Position numbers and translations under genes: made by a program | Assembly (NCBI GenBank): GCA_947470805.1 | Contig: CANIVU010000077.1 | Span: 1-43,021, forward strand | Source of the DNA: Acidobacteriota bacterium | GTDB taxonomy: Bacteria > Acidobacteriota > Terriglobia > Bryobacterales > Bryobacteraceae | Reading direction: 5' to 3' | Length of the DNA stretch: 43,021 bases | Notes under the pieces: generated by a model | Seen by the model: only the letters and a program-made list of their open reading frames with translations | Told to the model about the DNA's origin: nothing | Databases searched by the model: none | Shown: positions 8,649 to 17,422 of the stretch, piece after piece | Layout: every line of letters begins with the position of its first letter | Numbering within the stretch: the first letter of the stretch is position 1

Positions 8649-11540
8649 CTACGGTACCCGGATCCGGCCCCGGTCTCCCGTGGCCAGCACTTTGTTATCC
8701 GTCGCCAGATACTCGATCAGTACCTGATGGTCGCCCTGACGCCGGTCCCCCGTCACATCGCACGGCGAACTCGTGCAAATGGACTGCGTCGACGCGCCGC
8801 TCGGCTGTGTCAGTGTCACCCTCGCCTTGGCCGCGTTTGGCACACTGCCCAGCGCTATCGACACTTTAAAGGTCACAGCCTGCACGCCCGGAACCGCCCC
8901 CAGCCGCAGGGCCAGATACGGTTGCGCGCCAGCCGCTCCCCCAGCGAACGCAAACTCTTTGGAGAGATACGTCATAGCCAGGTAGAGCGGCGCCGTTCCG
9001 CCGGAAATCACATCGTTGTAATGGCCGGCCACACCATCATTGCCCGGTCCGCCCAGCCCCAGGTTCTGCGCGAAAATCCGGTCCCCAACCGTCTTGTACG
9101 TGTCGCCTTGGCCGGTTGAATACAGGTAGCCAAAGTAGCCGTGCGTGGCATTCAGCAACGTTCGCGAGGCCTGCTTGGAATCCGCGCTCAAGCCATAGGT
9201 GTTATGACACGCCGATGGCGGTGTCACCCCGGCGCCGGCGTACTTGAGTATGCGGCGGCCCGATTCCGTAGACCCTCCGTAGGCCGAGGCAATCGTCATG
9301 CTTGTCTGGCTGGAACAGGAGTTCACCGTGTATCCGCGCCGCACCCCCGATCCATCCTGGATGGCAATCGTGTCGGTACCATTGCAGGCATACTGGGACT
9401 GGAACTGCGTCCCGTTGCCGGTGATTGTCGTACTGCCGTTGGTCACATTCGCCGTCCCGGTCCTCTCGGCTCCGTAATCCGGACAGTAGACGAATGTGGA
9501 ATCTTCATAAAACCCACCGTCGTTGGACACGTCGATCCCCTCGGCAATCATGTAATCGGCGTACTTCTTCAAGGTCGCCAGAACCAGCGGGTCACCGGTG
9601 TGCCGGTGCATAATCATCAGGTAGTTGGCCAGAAACGCGCCCTGCCATGGGAAACTGCCGGACCCCGCGTAATTCTGCTGCGGATCCAGAGTGAACGCCC
9701 ATCCGCCGTGGGCCTTTTGATTGTTCTTCCAGTAGTTGAACGCTAACTGGGACCGCGCCAACCATTTCGAACGCTCAGTCGCGTCCGGATGGAGAATCGC
9801 AATCAGAATCGTCCACAGGCTCACATATCCCTGTTCACGAATTTCGCCGATATCCGAGTTCGGTTGATACGGATAGTAGCCGTTCAGCCAGACGCTGTAA
9901 TTCAGCTCCGCGATCGCCAGAATGCCCGGCCAATACTCCGGTTTCCCGTCGACGGCGCGCAGCATCAGCCCGAAAAGCGCGAAACTGCGCGGCCCCGATA
10001 CCGATCCCCGGCCGCCATCGATGGGGAAAAGCCACCATTTGTCAGCCAGTGACTGGGCCATATCCCGGTACTTCGTAATACCCGTCCGGTAGTACAGCCG
10101 GTAGAAGGCCACCACCGCGTCATAGTAGTTCCAGTTATTGGACCCGTTCACCCATTGCGCCGACTCGTTCAGCGTCATTCTTCCGAATGACACCCCGGAT
10201 GCCGGCACCGATCCGGCGTCATATGGCTGATTCATCGTCAACTGCGTGTTACTCTGGCAACTCGTAAGAAAGTAAGGCTTCCGCCCCGTTCCGCCGCCCT
10301 GCAGCGGATAGTACAGCACGATCATTTCAGAGGTGCCGTTACAGGCGAAGACCGATAGGAACGATGTGCCGACTCCGGTCACAATGGCCGATCCCGGCGT
10401 CACAGAAACCGTCCCGGCCGCCGCCGGTGCCCCCGCCCCCGGAGGAATCGCCACCGACAACGCATCGGCGATCCGCTGTTCCGTCGTGTCAAACCACGGC
10501 CACGGCGATGTCCCGCTGCGCAGCATCGGCCCGAGCACTTTCTCCAATGCAGGCGATGGCAGTATCACCCGGTCACTCGTATCCGCCGGAACCGCCCCCA
10601 TCTCCACATCCACCGTCTGAAACTGCCCCTGCGAATCGGTAACCCGCAGACGGACTTTATAGGTGCCGCCGAGCAGTGTCCGCAGCCGGGCCGATGGACC
10701 GTTTCGCAATTCAAAGTCACACGGCAAAACCGGCGCCGATACGCACGTCCAGAAGTACTGCAACGGCTGATCGTCGGTCAGATTGCTCGATCCGGACGCA
10801 TCCAGAACCAGCGTCTGCCCGGCCCGTACAATCTGCACCGGCAGGCTCGTAGCCGGCGGAAATAACTGCGTATTGCTGAACACAGGCGGAGTTCCGGTCA
10901 GGCTCACGGAACGGTGTGCCGGCGAAGCGTCCGTCGTCACCCCATCCAGTTCGGCGTCAAACAGATCCGCCGGAACCGTCACAGAATCCGGCGGCGCCGG
11001 ATTCTGCAACGGGGCCAACGTCGAGTACCAGCGCAGGAACGCCACCGAACCGGTCAACTGGCTGCCGGCTCCCCATAAGGAGCCGATGTAGTTCGCCTGC
11101 CGGCCGTCATAGGCACCGGGTGTATACGGCATTTGCGCCGACACGTAGCCGCTTCCATCCGCGTTCCACACCTCCAGATACAGCTTTCCAGCCGTGTTAT
11201 CGCGCTGAAACCGCACCCGGATGTCGGTCCGGCCGTTGAGACTGATGTCCACCGACTGGTCCGTCCCTCGGTACGTCCGGCAACGCAACAGCGTCGAATT
11301 GGGCGGGATCTGGCACTGCCCGTCCCCATCGTTGTTCCCGTAAACGCCCTGCGTCTGCGTGGAGGTGCCGAAACCATGCAGACGAAACTCCACACGCCAC
11401 GACGTCAACGACGACCACGGAGAACCGGTAGGAGTGAACCGCAAATAGTTCGCCCCGTTAAATGTGGCCGACTGCGGAGCGGCCCAGCAGGCAGTGGCCG
11501 CCATCAGCGAGCCAAGAAGCAGAAAACGAATGTGTCTCAT
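8649..11540 (-). CDS. Secreted LamG-like / alpha-toroid protein, paralog with duplicated beta domain
   Basis: A 963-residue exported protein, clearly paralogous to the one at 4158-6857. It has a signal peptide (about 1-21), a LamG-like domain (22-175), an Ig/PKD-like domain (about 235-315), the SGxSPWPWFD linker, a beta domain with VTGVGTSF (376-453), a helical toroid starting with NNWNYYDAVVAFYRLYYRTG (about 468-487), and a C-terminal beta domain. Unlike its paralog it carries a second copy of the beta domain (695-765, TITGNGTQF) inserted in the toroid where the paralog has its cysteine cluster. It is cotranscribed downstream of the phage-tail-like protein (21-bp gap). Likely periplasmic or extracellular. 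Enzymatic activity on a glycan is a guess from the toroid. Confidence 0.85.
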   Translation of the reverse strand: MRHIRFLLLGSLMAATACWAAPQSATFNGANYLRFTPTGSPWSSLTSWRVEFRLHGFGTSTQTQGVYGNNDGDGQCQIPPNSTLLRCRTYRGTDQSVDISLNGRTDIRVRFQRDNTAGKLYLEVWNADGSGYVSAQMPYTPGAYDGRQANYIGSLWGAGSQLTGSVAFLRWYSTLAPLQNPAPPDSVTVPADLFDAELDGVTTDASPAHRSVSLTGTPPVFSNTQLFPPATSLPVQIVRAGQTLVLDASGSSNLTDDQPLQYFWTCVSAPVLPCDFELRNGPSARLRTLLGGTYKVRLRVTDSQGQFQTVDVEMGAVPADTSDRVILPSPALEKVLGPMLRSGTSPWPWFDTTEQRIADALSVAIPPGAGAPAAAGTVSVTPGSAIVTGVGTSFLSVFACNGTSEMIVLYYPLQGGGTGRKPYFLTSCQSNTQLTMNQPYDAGSVPASGVSFGRMTLNESAQWVNGSNNWNYYDAVVAFYRLYYRTGITKYRDMAQSLADKWWLFPIDGGRGSVSGPRSFALFGLMLRAVDGKPEYWPGILAIAELNYSVWLNGYYPYQPNSDIGEIREQGYVSLWTILIAILHPDATERSKWLARSQLAFNYWKNNQKAHGGWAFTLDPQQNYAGSGSFPWQGAFLANYLMIMHRHTGDPLVLATLKKYADYMIAEGIDVSNDGGFYEDSTFVYCPDYGAERTGTANVTNGSTTITGNGTQFQSQYACNGTDTIAIQDGSGVRRGYTVNSCSSQTSMTIASAYGGSTESGRRILKYAGAGVTPPSACHNTYGLSADSKQASRTLLNATHGYFGYLYSTGQGDTYKTVGDRIFAQNLGLGGPGNDGVAGHYNDVISGGTAPLYLAMTYLSKEFAFAGGAAGAQPYLALRLGAVPGVQAVTFKVSIALGSVPNAAKARVTLTQPSGASTQSICTSSPCDVTGDRRQGDHQVLIEYLATDNKVLATGDRGRIRVP

Positions 11541-11561
11541 GTCTTTGTCTCCGTATTCTGA

Positions 11562-13082
11562 CTACTGTGGAAACATCACAAACTGCGGCCGGCAGTAGTT
11601 CGCGCTCGTCTCGGCGCCCAGGCTGGCCGGCAGGGTGAATGAGCTCGCCGTACCCGTCGCCACCCCGGCCGCATGACCCCCCAACGTCTTCCCCCCCGGG
11701 AAATAGCTGGGTTGAGATCCGAACAGCGTATGGAGTTCATAAGGCAGCCCGTTATTGGTGCAGCTCACCTGCGCCGTGGCCGTCTGGGAAGCAACAACCA
11801 TCAGATATTCCGTGTCGATCGTCATCGTTACCGCCGCCGGCAGCGCGCAGACAGGAAAACTCCCGCTCACATTCACCGCCGCCGTGGCCGTATTGCACTC
11901 ACTGATCTTGGTCCCGGCGCTCGAATAGATCCCGATCCCCAATGTATCGGTCGATCCGTTCCACGGATACACACCAACGCCAATCCGCCGTACCACCCGG
12001 CTCCGGTCCGGTGTGAACCGGAAGAAGTAGGCGCGCGCCGCCGTCCCACCCAAACTGTAACTGCCCCCCGTGGAACAGTTGTCCAAGGGACACCAAATCT
12101 GCGAAAGCGTCCCCAGCGTCGTCGATCCGCCCCCGGACGAACCGCCGCCGCCGCTCAGCATCCGGAATCCCGTGCCGTCGTACCAGACCGCATACATCCG
12201 CCCGGCCGTCGCATCGCCCGCGGCCAGCGCCGACCCGTCGGCGGTCAACACAGCCACCGCCCCCACCAGATCGACATTCAATGTCGCCGCACCGGTGTTA
12301 GTAACATCCGGCTGCCAAAATAAGCGCATACCCGTAGTGTAGGCGCTTAACGCCGGGGACAACCCGCAGCTGTAGGCCGAAGTCGATCCGCCTGCCGAAA
12401 GACACCGCGTCGGCGCACCCGTCTGGTTGTTCGCCTTGGTCTCCAAAACGGCCGTATCCGCAAGATACTGCATCTCGATTTCACTGCCCGTATCGGTCCC
12501 CACCACCGTCATCGCCGAACCCGCCATCAGGTTCAACGTCGCCCGCGAACCCAACACCGTCCCGCCCGACTTCACCGTCAATGAGCCCGCCCCGCCACCG
12601 CCGCCGCTCACCGTCTGCGGCTCCCACTGTTGCGATGTCGCATTCCACGCCAACGCCTGGCCGCTCCCCGGCGCACTCGCCGCCACATTCCGCCCCTGAA
12701 TCCGGACAACCGAATTGGTGCCCACAGCGCCCGTCACATCCCCCCCAAGGGCCTGCCACTGCGCCGAAGTCCCGTCATTGCCCAACACCTTCCCGGTCTG
12801 CCCCGTAGCGCTCGGCAACGAAGTACCGCCGCTCTGCACCGCCCAGGTATTGGCAGCCACGCACCCGTACAAATTGGCGCCCGCCGCCGCGTTGGACTTG
12901 AAAAACATCTCGCCCGCCGCACACTGCGCCGGTAAAACCGTGCCCGTCTTCACCGGCCGCGTCATCGTTGCATTCGAAAAATCGACATTCTTGCCCTGAG
13001 TACGCAAGTCCAGTTGTGTCTGTTGTCCCCAGCATAGTACCGATACCAGTACGACGAGCCACAGGAAAAAAGCTTTTCCCAT
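11562..13082 (-). CDS. Secreted glycine/serine-rich protein with phage-tail-fibre-like repeats
   Basis: A 506-residue exported protein of unknown function. The frame is open to 13166, but the ATG at 13082 begins MGKAFFLWLVVLVSVLCWG, an obvious signal peptide, so this start is chosen. The body is low in charge and rich in G, S, T, A. It contains segments typical of bacteriophage tail-fibre or collar proteins (GDVTGAVGTNSVVRIQGR; AGDATAGRMYAVWYDGTG), a Gly-rich linker, and a C-terminal beta-rich domain with paired cysteines. A trimeric surface fibre or adhesin that holds or organises the polysaccharide is plausible but unproven. It is the first gene of a unit with 8649-11540. Confidence 0.75.
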   Translation of the reverse strand: MGKAFFLWLVVLVSVLCWGQQTQLDLRTQGKNVDFSNATMTRPVKTGTVLPAQCAAGEMFFKSNAAAGANLYGCVAANTWAVQSGGTSLPSATGQTGKVLGNDGTSAQWQALGGDVTGAVGTNSVVRIQGRNVAASAPGSGQALAWNATSQQWEPQTVSGGGGGAGSLTVKSGGTVLGSRATLNLMAGSAMTVVGTDTGSEIEMQYLADTAVLETKANNQTGAPTRCLSAGGSTSAYSCGLSPALSAYTTGMRLFWQPDVTNTGAATLNVDLVGAVAVLTADGSALAAGDATAGRMYAVWYDGTGFRMLSGGGGSSGGGSTTLGTLSQIWCPLDNCSTGGSYSLGGTAARAYFFRFTPDRSRVVRRIGVGVYPWNGSTDTLGIGIYSSAGTKISECNTATAAVNVSGSFPVCALPAAVTMTIDTEYLMVVASQTATAQVSCTNNGLPYELHTLFGSQPSYFPGGKTLGGHAAGVATGTASSFTLPASLGAETSANYCRPQFVMFPQ

Positions 13083-13270
13083 GAGCTGGCTGGTGTGGCC
13101 GTACGCGCGGCCAACCTCCCCGCAGAAATTGAGTAACCTCATGCCCCGAGTCTGGCAGCGCCGCACCGGCAGTCCTCTGGATCCTATGCGCTATGTATCT
13201 GGAAAACAATGTACTTAAAAATCTTATTATGCTCTTTACACACCACTCGCACCGGTTCATACTGTCTCTG
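13083..13270. other. Divergent leader region between fibre-like protein and transposase fragment
   Basis: 188 bp between divergent genes. Read on the minus strand, the leader of the fibre-like gene contains a GGCCG/CGGCC hairpin (within about 13095-13115). The middle (about 13190-13245) is markedly AT-rich, with CATAAT- and TATTAT-like -10 candidates on the two strands. No inverted-repeat ends typical of an intact insertion sequence are recognisable here. Confidence 0.35.
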
Positions 13271-13678
13271 ATGAGCGCCCCGGACGCAGTCGAAGAGCAG
13301 GCCCGCCAGTATCTGGAAGCCCTTCGCTGGCCCGATGGCCGCGTCCAGTGCCCACACTGCCAGGCCGAAGACGCCGGCCGCCGCATCCGCTCCCGCCGCC
13401 CCGGCCTATGGGCCTGCCGCGTCTGCCAAAAACAGTTCACCGTCACCGTTGGAACGCTGTTTGAGGATTCCCGCCTCCCGCTCCACATCTGGCTGCAGGC
13501 CATTGAACTGCTCTGCGCCGATCGCCACGGTCTCAGCGCCACCGATCTCCAAAAACGCCTGGGCATCTCCTACCGCACCGCCTGGACCCTCTGCGCCAAA
13601 CTCCGCTACGGCCTCTCGGAGGCGCCCGTCACCGAAGCGCTCCGCCAGCACCGGAGGCCCGATGCCCCGCGCGGTTAA
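13271..13678 (+). CDS. Truncated IS1595-type transposase: zinc ribbon plus helix-turn-helix only
   Basis: A 135-residue protein matching the N-terminal part of IS1595/ISXO2 transposases. It has YLEALRWPDG, a zinc ribbon CPHC...CRVC (two CxxC pairs), the FTVTVGTLFEDSRLPL segment, then a helix-turn-helix LSATDLQKRLGISYRTAW. Full transposases run about 300 residues, and the DDE nuclease domain that should follow is absent in all frames downstream. The ATG at 13271 (MSAPDAVEEQ) is preferred over upstream in-frame codons at 13193 and 13230 because family homology begins there. The frame is intact with no internal stop, so it could be either a relic or a domesticated DNA-binding protein. Confidence 0.7.
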   Translation: MSAPDAVEEQARQYLEALRWPDGRVQCPHCQAEDAGRRIRSRRPGLWACRVCQKQFTVTVGTLFEDSRLPLHIWLQAIELLCADRHGLSATDLQKRLGISYRTAWTLCAKLRYGLSEAPVTEALRQHRRPDAPRG

Positions 13679-13844
13679 GCTCAGTTTCCACCCGCTCTCC
13701 CCAGCCGAAGCCGTCCAGGCGCTGCTGCGCACCGTGCCCGCCCACAAACACCCGCAGGCCCTGGAACGCGCCGTTGCCCGGCTCGAACAACGTCATACCG
13801 GCAAGTCCAAACCGCCTAACGCCCCGGCGGAATCTCGACGTTGA
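13662..13844 (+). CDS. Small protein, 60 residues, coupled to the transposase fragment
   Basis: The ATG lies 17 bp inside the end of the transposase fragment and the frame ends in a 29-bp convergent overlap with the GT-C gene at 13816. The product begins MPRAVKLSFHPLSPAEAVQA, followed by a helix (LLRTVP) and a basic, proline-rich tail. It does not resemble a DDE domain. The end-to-start overlap and a helical SPAEAVQALL segment favour a real short gene, but the sequence is too short to place in a family. It may simply be an open frame in GC-rich DNA. Confidence 0.4.
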   Translation: MPRAVKLSFHPLSPAEAVQALLRTVPAHKHPQALERAVARLEQRHTGKSKPPNAPAESRR

Positions 13845-15363
13845 ACAGCTCGAAGCCATCGCCGGCCAGTTCCAACTTCGCCGTTCCGCCCAGGCGAATC
13901 GTCTCAGCCAGTTCCCAGGTCGGCACCCCGCGCTTACGCAATACCTGAAACCGCCACGGCCCGGCTTGCGGCCGGACCCATGGGCGGAACGGCAGGGCCG
14001 GTTCGGCGTGGGCTGTCGCCTGCAGGTTCAACAAAAACTCGCTGGTCCCCAGATAGCGAAGCTCCATCTCCGCCGAAGCCGGATAGGACACAAACGGCAA
14101 CCGCTCCCGATCCCGGTAGTGGTACAGCAGCAGGAACAGGTGGCCGTCACTCACCAGAACCGGACCGGTAAAGGCCGCCTTGTTCGCCCGCAGCCAGTCA
14201 AAGGAAACCGCCGGCTTCTGGTTATGCAGCCATTCCATCCGGATCTGCCGGCCAAGCGATGCCACGCAAAGGACAAGCAGAACAAAACCGGCCGCCGGAG
14301 CGAGCGGCCGCCAGGAATAGGCAACCGCCACGGCCGCCGCCATGCCGATAACGCCGGGCAAGACATATCGCATCACCACCGCCGAACCGGTCATCTTCGC
14401 GGCCAGTGCCCCCACTGCCGGCAATAACAAAAAGCCCGCAATCAGCAGCAATACGGGAGCGGGCAACCGGCCCTCCGACTTCCCTGCCCCGTCCCCCTTC
14501 GAAATCCAGTACAGAACCAGCAACAACACCACCGGCACACCCAAGCCGTCAAACAGCCCCCGGTAAATCTCCGGCAATGGCTCGGCCAAGGTCGCCTGCC
14601 AATGGTGTTCGCCGTAATACTTCGTGCTCGCCGCAATCAGTGGCAGATGCCAGGCAAGGGCAACCACAGGCGACACCAGCGCCGCCCATACCGGCCAATC
14701 CGGCCGCCGCCGCGGCCAGTCTCTCGCGCACTGCGCCAGCGAAAGCGGAACCAGAACAAACACGGCGTAGTAGTGTGTGGCGACCGCAAGGCAGGCCGCA
14801 ACGGCCATCCCGTGAATCGCCAGCATCCGCCGTGCTCCCGTGCTGCGATCCCAGCCCAGCGCCGCCAACGCGATAAACAGACTGAACATCGCATAGGGCC
14901 GGCCTTCCACAAAGTACATAAGCGCCGCCGTGTGACACAGCCCCAGCACCGCGATGCAGCCCGCCATCCGGCCAGCCCAGCCGCGTATCAGCACGTAGAC
15001 AATCCACAACAGCCCGCAGCCAAACAGCGCCGACAGATACCGAAACAGGAACTCCGAGACGCCCAGAACGCGGCCAGCGGCCTTCGCCACCCAGTACAGC
15101 ATCGGGGGCGACATATCGCCGCCGCGGGCCAGCATTTCGAGAACCGACGAGTCCTGAATCGACCGCAAATTGTAGAAACTGATGATCTCGTCAAACCACA
15201 GCGCCCGCCGTCCGATCAGCAGAAAGCTGTGCATGGCCACCAGCAGAATAATCCCCAACACGGCCACATCAGCCCGCCGTCCGGTCATGAGCCATTCATA
15301 CGCGCGCTCACCGGACCGCGCCAACCGTTCCAGCCGTCCCGGCGCCTGGCCGGCATTCTTCAT
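13816..15363 (-). CDS. Polytopic GT-C glycosyltransferase (GT39/ArnT-like), coupled to rep
   Basis: A 515-residue membrane protein with the GT-C signature. After the first transmembrane segment comes RRALWFDEIISFYN, whose DE pair corresponds to the catalytic acid of PMT/ArnT enzymes, then DMSPPMLYW, the conserved aromatic loop. About ten further hydrophobic segments precede a soluble C-terminal periplasmic domain. The ORF extends to 15441, but ATG at 15363 is chosen because it overlaps the stop of the replication initiator as ATGA. That coupling is odd: a glycan enzyme is expressed with rep. It would transfer a sugar from a polyprenyl-phosphate donor in the periplasm. Confidence 0.86.
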   Translation of the reverse strand: MKNAGQAPGRLERLARSGERAYEWLMTGRRADVAVLGIILLVAMHSFLLIGRRALWFDEIISFYNLRSIQDSSVLEMLARGGDMSPPMLYWVAKAAGRVLGVSEFLFRYLSALFGCGLLWIVYVLIRGWAGRMAGCIAVLGLCHTAALMYFVEGRPYAMFSLFIALAALGWDRSTGARRMLAIHGMAVAACLAVATHYYAVFVLVPLSLAQCARDWPRRRPDWPVWAALVSPVVALAWHLPLIAASTKYYGEHHWQATLAEPLPEIYRGLFDGLGVPVVLLLVLYWISKGDGAGKSEGRLPAPVLLLIAGFLLLPAVGALAAKMTGSAVVMRYVLPGVIGMAAAVAVAYSWRPLAPAAGFVLLVLCVASLGRQIRMEWLHNQKPAVSFDWLRANKAAFTGPVLVSDGHLFLLLYHYRDRERLPFVSYPASAEMELRYLGTSEFLLNLQATAHAEPALPFRPWVRPQAGPWRFQVLRKRGVPTWELAETIRLGGTAKLELAGDGFELFNVEIPPGR

Positions 15364-17057
15364 ACGGCGGCCGCGAGCTCGTTGGCCGAGACAGGCGAAA
15401 ACGGAAGCGACGCCTGCCGCGCCAGCCGGCGCAATCGCCACTTTTCAAACGGCGCCACCTGGTGCCGCCGCACCTGCGTCAGGACGGCCGATTCAGCCTC
15501 CTCCTGCTGCAACTGCTTACCCAGCTTCTGAAACCGTTCCTGCGGAGCGATCTGGCTGATTTTTTCCTGGTGTAGCTGTCGCCGCACCTCGTCCGGCATC
15601 TCTGCCAGCAAACGGCGCGCCTCCCGCTCGGCAAACTGCTCGTACTCTCCCAGCAACTCCCGTTCCACCATGTCCTCGTGCTGCCGCATCGCCGCCGCTT
15701 CCCGCCGACGGAAACTGGTGCGCAAGCCGCGCACGAATTCCCCGCCCGCCATTCGTTGCCGGGATTGCGGATCGCGCGCCAGTTTTACGATCAAACCCGC
15801 GCCATTGCGCAACGCCTGCGCCGTGCCTTTTTTCTGCTCGCAATAGCAGAGGCCAATCTCCAGCCAGTCGAGCGTCTCCCGGCAGTCGTCGATCGATGTC
15901 GCCGCGTCAAAACTCTTCTCCAGAATCTGCTGTGCCGCATGGAGCATCACGCCCTCCGCGACAACCCGCACCAACAAGTGCGCGGCCCGTTCCAGCATCT
16001 GAACGCCTTCGGGCGACGACCCTGCCCGCTTCCCCATTGCCGCAGCCAGTTCGGCAGGCAAACCAGCCGCCTGCAGTCCCTGCACGCTGCTCTGAAACCG
16101 GGATTCGTCGTCCATCCCGGCGACGCCACTCTCCAGCAACTGCCGCTCCGGCCTGTAATTGGGGTGCCGGCGAATCGCCATTCGCCACTCTTTTTCCGAA
16201 ACGATGTGCCAGGAACCGACCACTTCTTCCCGTTGCAACTGCTCCAAAGTCGGCTCCAGCGTCTGGAGCAGGCGAGAAAAGTACTTCGGCGGCTTGATGA
16301 TGCCCAGATGTTCGGTCGACAGCTTCCGCGCGTCGATCAACACCACGTCAAACCGTTCAAACGCCACCGCCAGATACCGGTACAGGTACTTGGTCGTCAA
16401 CCCATCCAGCATCATGTACCGCTTGGCGTCGACGAGCCGGAAAAACCCGCTGTCCATCGACTGGATGATCTTGTCGGTCCACGTAATCGACCCCAGACAC
16501 CGCCCCGTCTTCCGGTCCAGCGAAAAGCTGGCCTCCTGGAACACGTTCAGCCACTTCACGTCTTCGCTCTGGTCGGTCTGCATGATAGCCCGAAATCGCA
16601 GGGCGATAAACCGGTCCATGGCCAGTTTCAGCCGGTTGTAGAACTTGCCATGCACCCCGGCGATATTCAAAATCCGGGCGATTTCCCTGCCCTGAAAATG
16701 CACTGTCTTGGCGAACTGGTTGCGGAAGGTCAGCACACCCAGAGCGACGAAGATATCCAGATCCTGCTCGGTCGGCAGCCCCAGTTCGCTGTTGCCCTGT
16801 ACCTGCCAGATCACCTGCACTTCAGTCCCATCGGGGAGGGTTTTTGACCCCCTCACCTCGATCGAGGCGACGCGCTTGCCTACCCGTTGCTCCAAAACGG
16901 CAAACGGGATCGACCCCAGATTTTCTTCTTCAACACACAAGTTGAAGAGTGTTCCGCTATGAGCAGCCGGAGTGTAGGAACCTGCGTAGAGTGTCTCCAT
17001 CAGCGGTGACCCCGGAACCTGAAACATTCCCGAGCCTTTCTGGTTTTTACCATACAT
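15360..17057 (-). CDS. Plasmid replication initiator protein (RPA-like)
   Basis: A protein of about 565 residues resembling the 'replication initiator protein A' (RPA) family of plasmids. It has GSKTLPDGTEVQVIW, GLPTEQDLDIFVALGVL and a winged-helix-like core (FQGREIARILNI, then FYNRLKLAMDRF), followed by a long charged helical tail (ELLGEYEQFAEREARRLLAE). RPA proteins bind iterons and open the origin. The frame is open to an ATG at 17093, but those first codons (MCLTVNL) are themselves an iteron (17077-17092), so the ATG at 17057 is preferred; starts at 17027 and 17000 are also possible. The origin lies immediately upstream, and the stop overlaps the start of a GT-C gene. Confidence 0.82.
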   Translation of the reverse strand: MYGKNQKGSGMFQVPGSPLMETLYAGSYTPAAHSGTLFNLCVEEENLGSIPFAVLEQRVGKRVASIEVRGSKTLPDGTEVQVIWQVQGNSELGLPTEQDLDIFVALGVLTFRNQFAKTVHFQGREIARILNIAGVHGKFYNRLKLAMDRFIALRFRAIMQTDQSEDVKWLNVFQEASFSLDRKTGRCLGSITWTDKIIQSMDSGFFRLVDAKRYMMLDGLTTKYLYRYLAVAFERFDVVLIDARKLSTEHLGIIKPPKYFSRLLQTLEPTLEQLQREEVVGSWHIVSEKEWRMAIRRHPNYRPERQLLESGVAGMDDESRFQSSVQGLQAAGLPAELAAAMGKRAGSSPEGVQMLERAAHLLVRVVAEGVMLHAAQQILEKSFDAATSIDDCRETLDWLEIGLCYCEQKKGTAQALRNGAGLIVKLARDPQSRQRMAGGEFVRGLRTSFRRREAAAMRQHEDMVERELLGEYEQFAEREARRLLAEMPDEVRRQLHQEKISQIAPQERFQKLGKQLQQEEAESAVLTQVRRHQVAPFEKWRLRRLARQASLPFSPVSANELAAAV

Positions 17058-17076
17058 TCGCCCCGGACGATAGAGA

Positions 17077-17092
17077 TTTACGGTCAAGCACA
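17077..17092 (+). repeat. Iteron copy overlapping the upstream rep start codon
   Basis: TTTACGGTCAAGCACA, a one-base variant of the origin iteron. It covers most of the ATG at 17093, so Rep bound here would sit on its own upstream start or promoter, consistent with autorepression. Confidence 0.7.
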
Positions 17093-17210
17093 TGGCCCGG
17101 TCAGCGACCCGCCTGACGCGAACGATTTTTGCCTTTCCATTCCCCGCCTCTATTCGTAAACCCGAGCATTTCGGCGTTTGGTTATTGGGATCTGGTATTG
17201 GTTCTGTAGT

Positions 17211-17250
17211 TGTATATATATTATATACGTTCTTGTTTTTATAAGAACCT
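17211..17250. other. AT-rich unwinding segment with hairpin
   Basis: A run of TATATATATTATATA-type sequence in an otherwise GC-rich plasmid, followed by GTTCTT (17229-17234) and AAGAAC (17243-17248) around an 8-bp T-rich loop. Its position between rep and the iterons fits a DNA unwinding element. Confidence 0.6.
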
Positions 17251-17292
17251 TGTTTTCAGTAGTTTACGGTATATTTGGCCCGCGAGCGTCCA

Positions 17293-17364
17293 TGTGCTTC
17301 GCCGTAAATCCGCCGCAAGTGATTGAAACCAAAGGGCGAAGTGGGCTATGTGCTTCGCCGTAAG
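17293..17364 (-). repeat. Two inverted iterons
   Basis: TGTGCTTCGCCGTAAA at 17293-17308 and TGTGCTTCGCCGTAAG at 17349-17364 are reverse-orientation copies of the iteron, 56 bp apart. They lie between the AT-rich segment and the direct iteron array. Confidence 0.7.
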
Positions 17365-17408
17365 CCGGAAGTAGTTGAAAACACTAGCGTTATTTTCCGG
17401 CTTTGCCG

Positions 17409-17417
17409 TTTTCCACA
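17409..17417 (+). other. DnaA-box-like site
   Basis: TTTTCCACA differs by one base from the consensus TTATCCACA and lies 6 bp before the direct iteron array. A single near-match could be chance, but the location is right for an initiator site. Confidence 0.45.
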
Positions 17418-17422
17418 GAACG

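Noticed and set aside
7332-9119. Open frame of 595 codons on the plus strand
   Set aside because: Overlaps the GT-C gene in another frame, is Arg/Pro-rich throughout, and has no domain; it is a GC-rich shadow.
17178-17363. Open frame of 61 codons in the origin region
   Set aside because: It runs through the AT-rich hairpin and an inverted iteron and has no recognisable family pattern.
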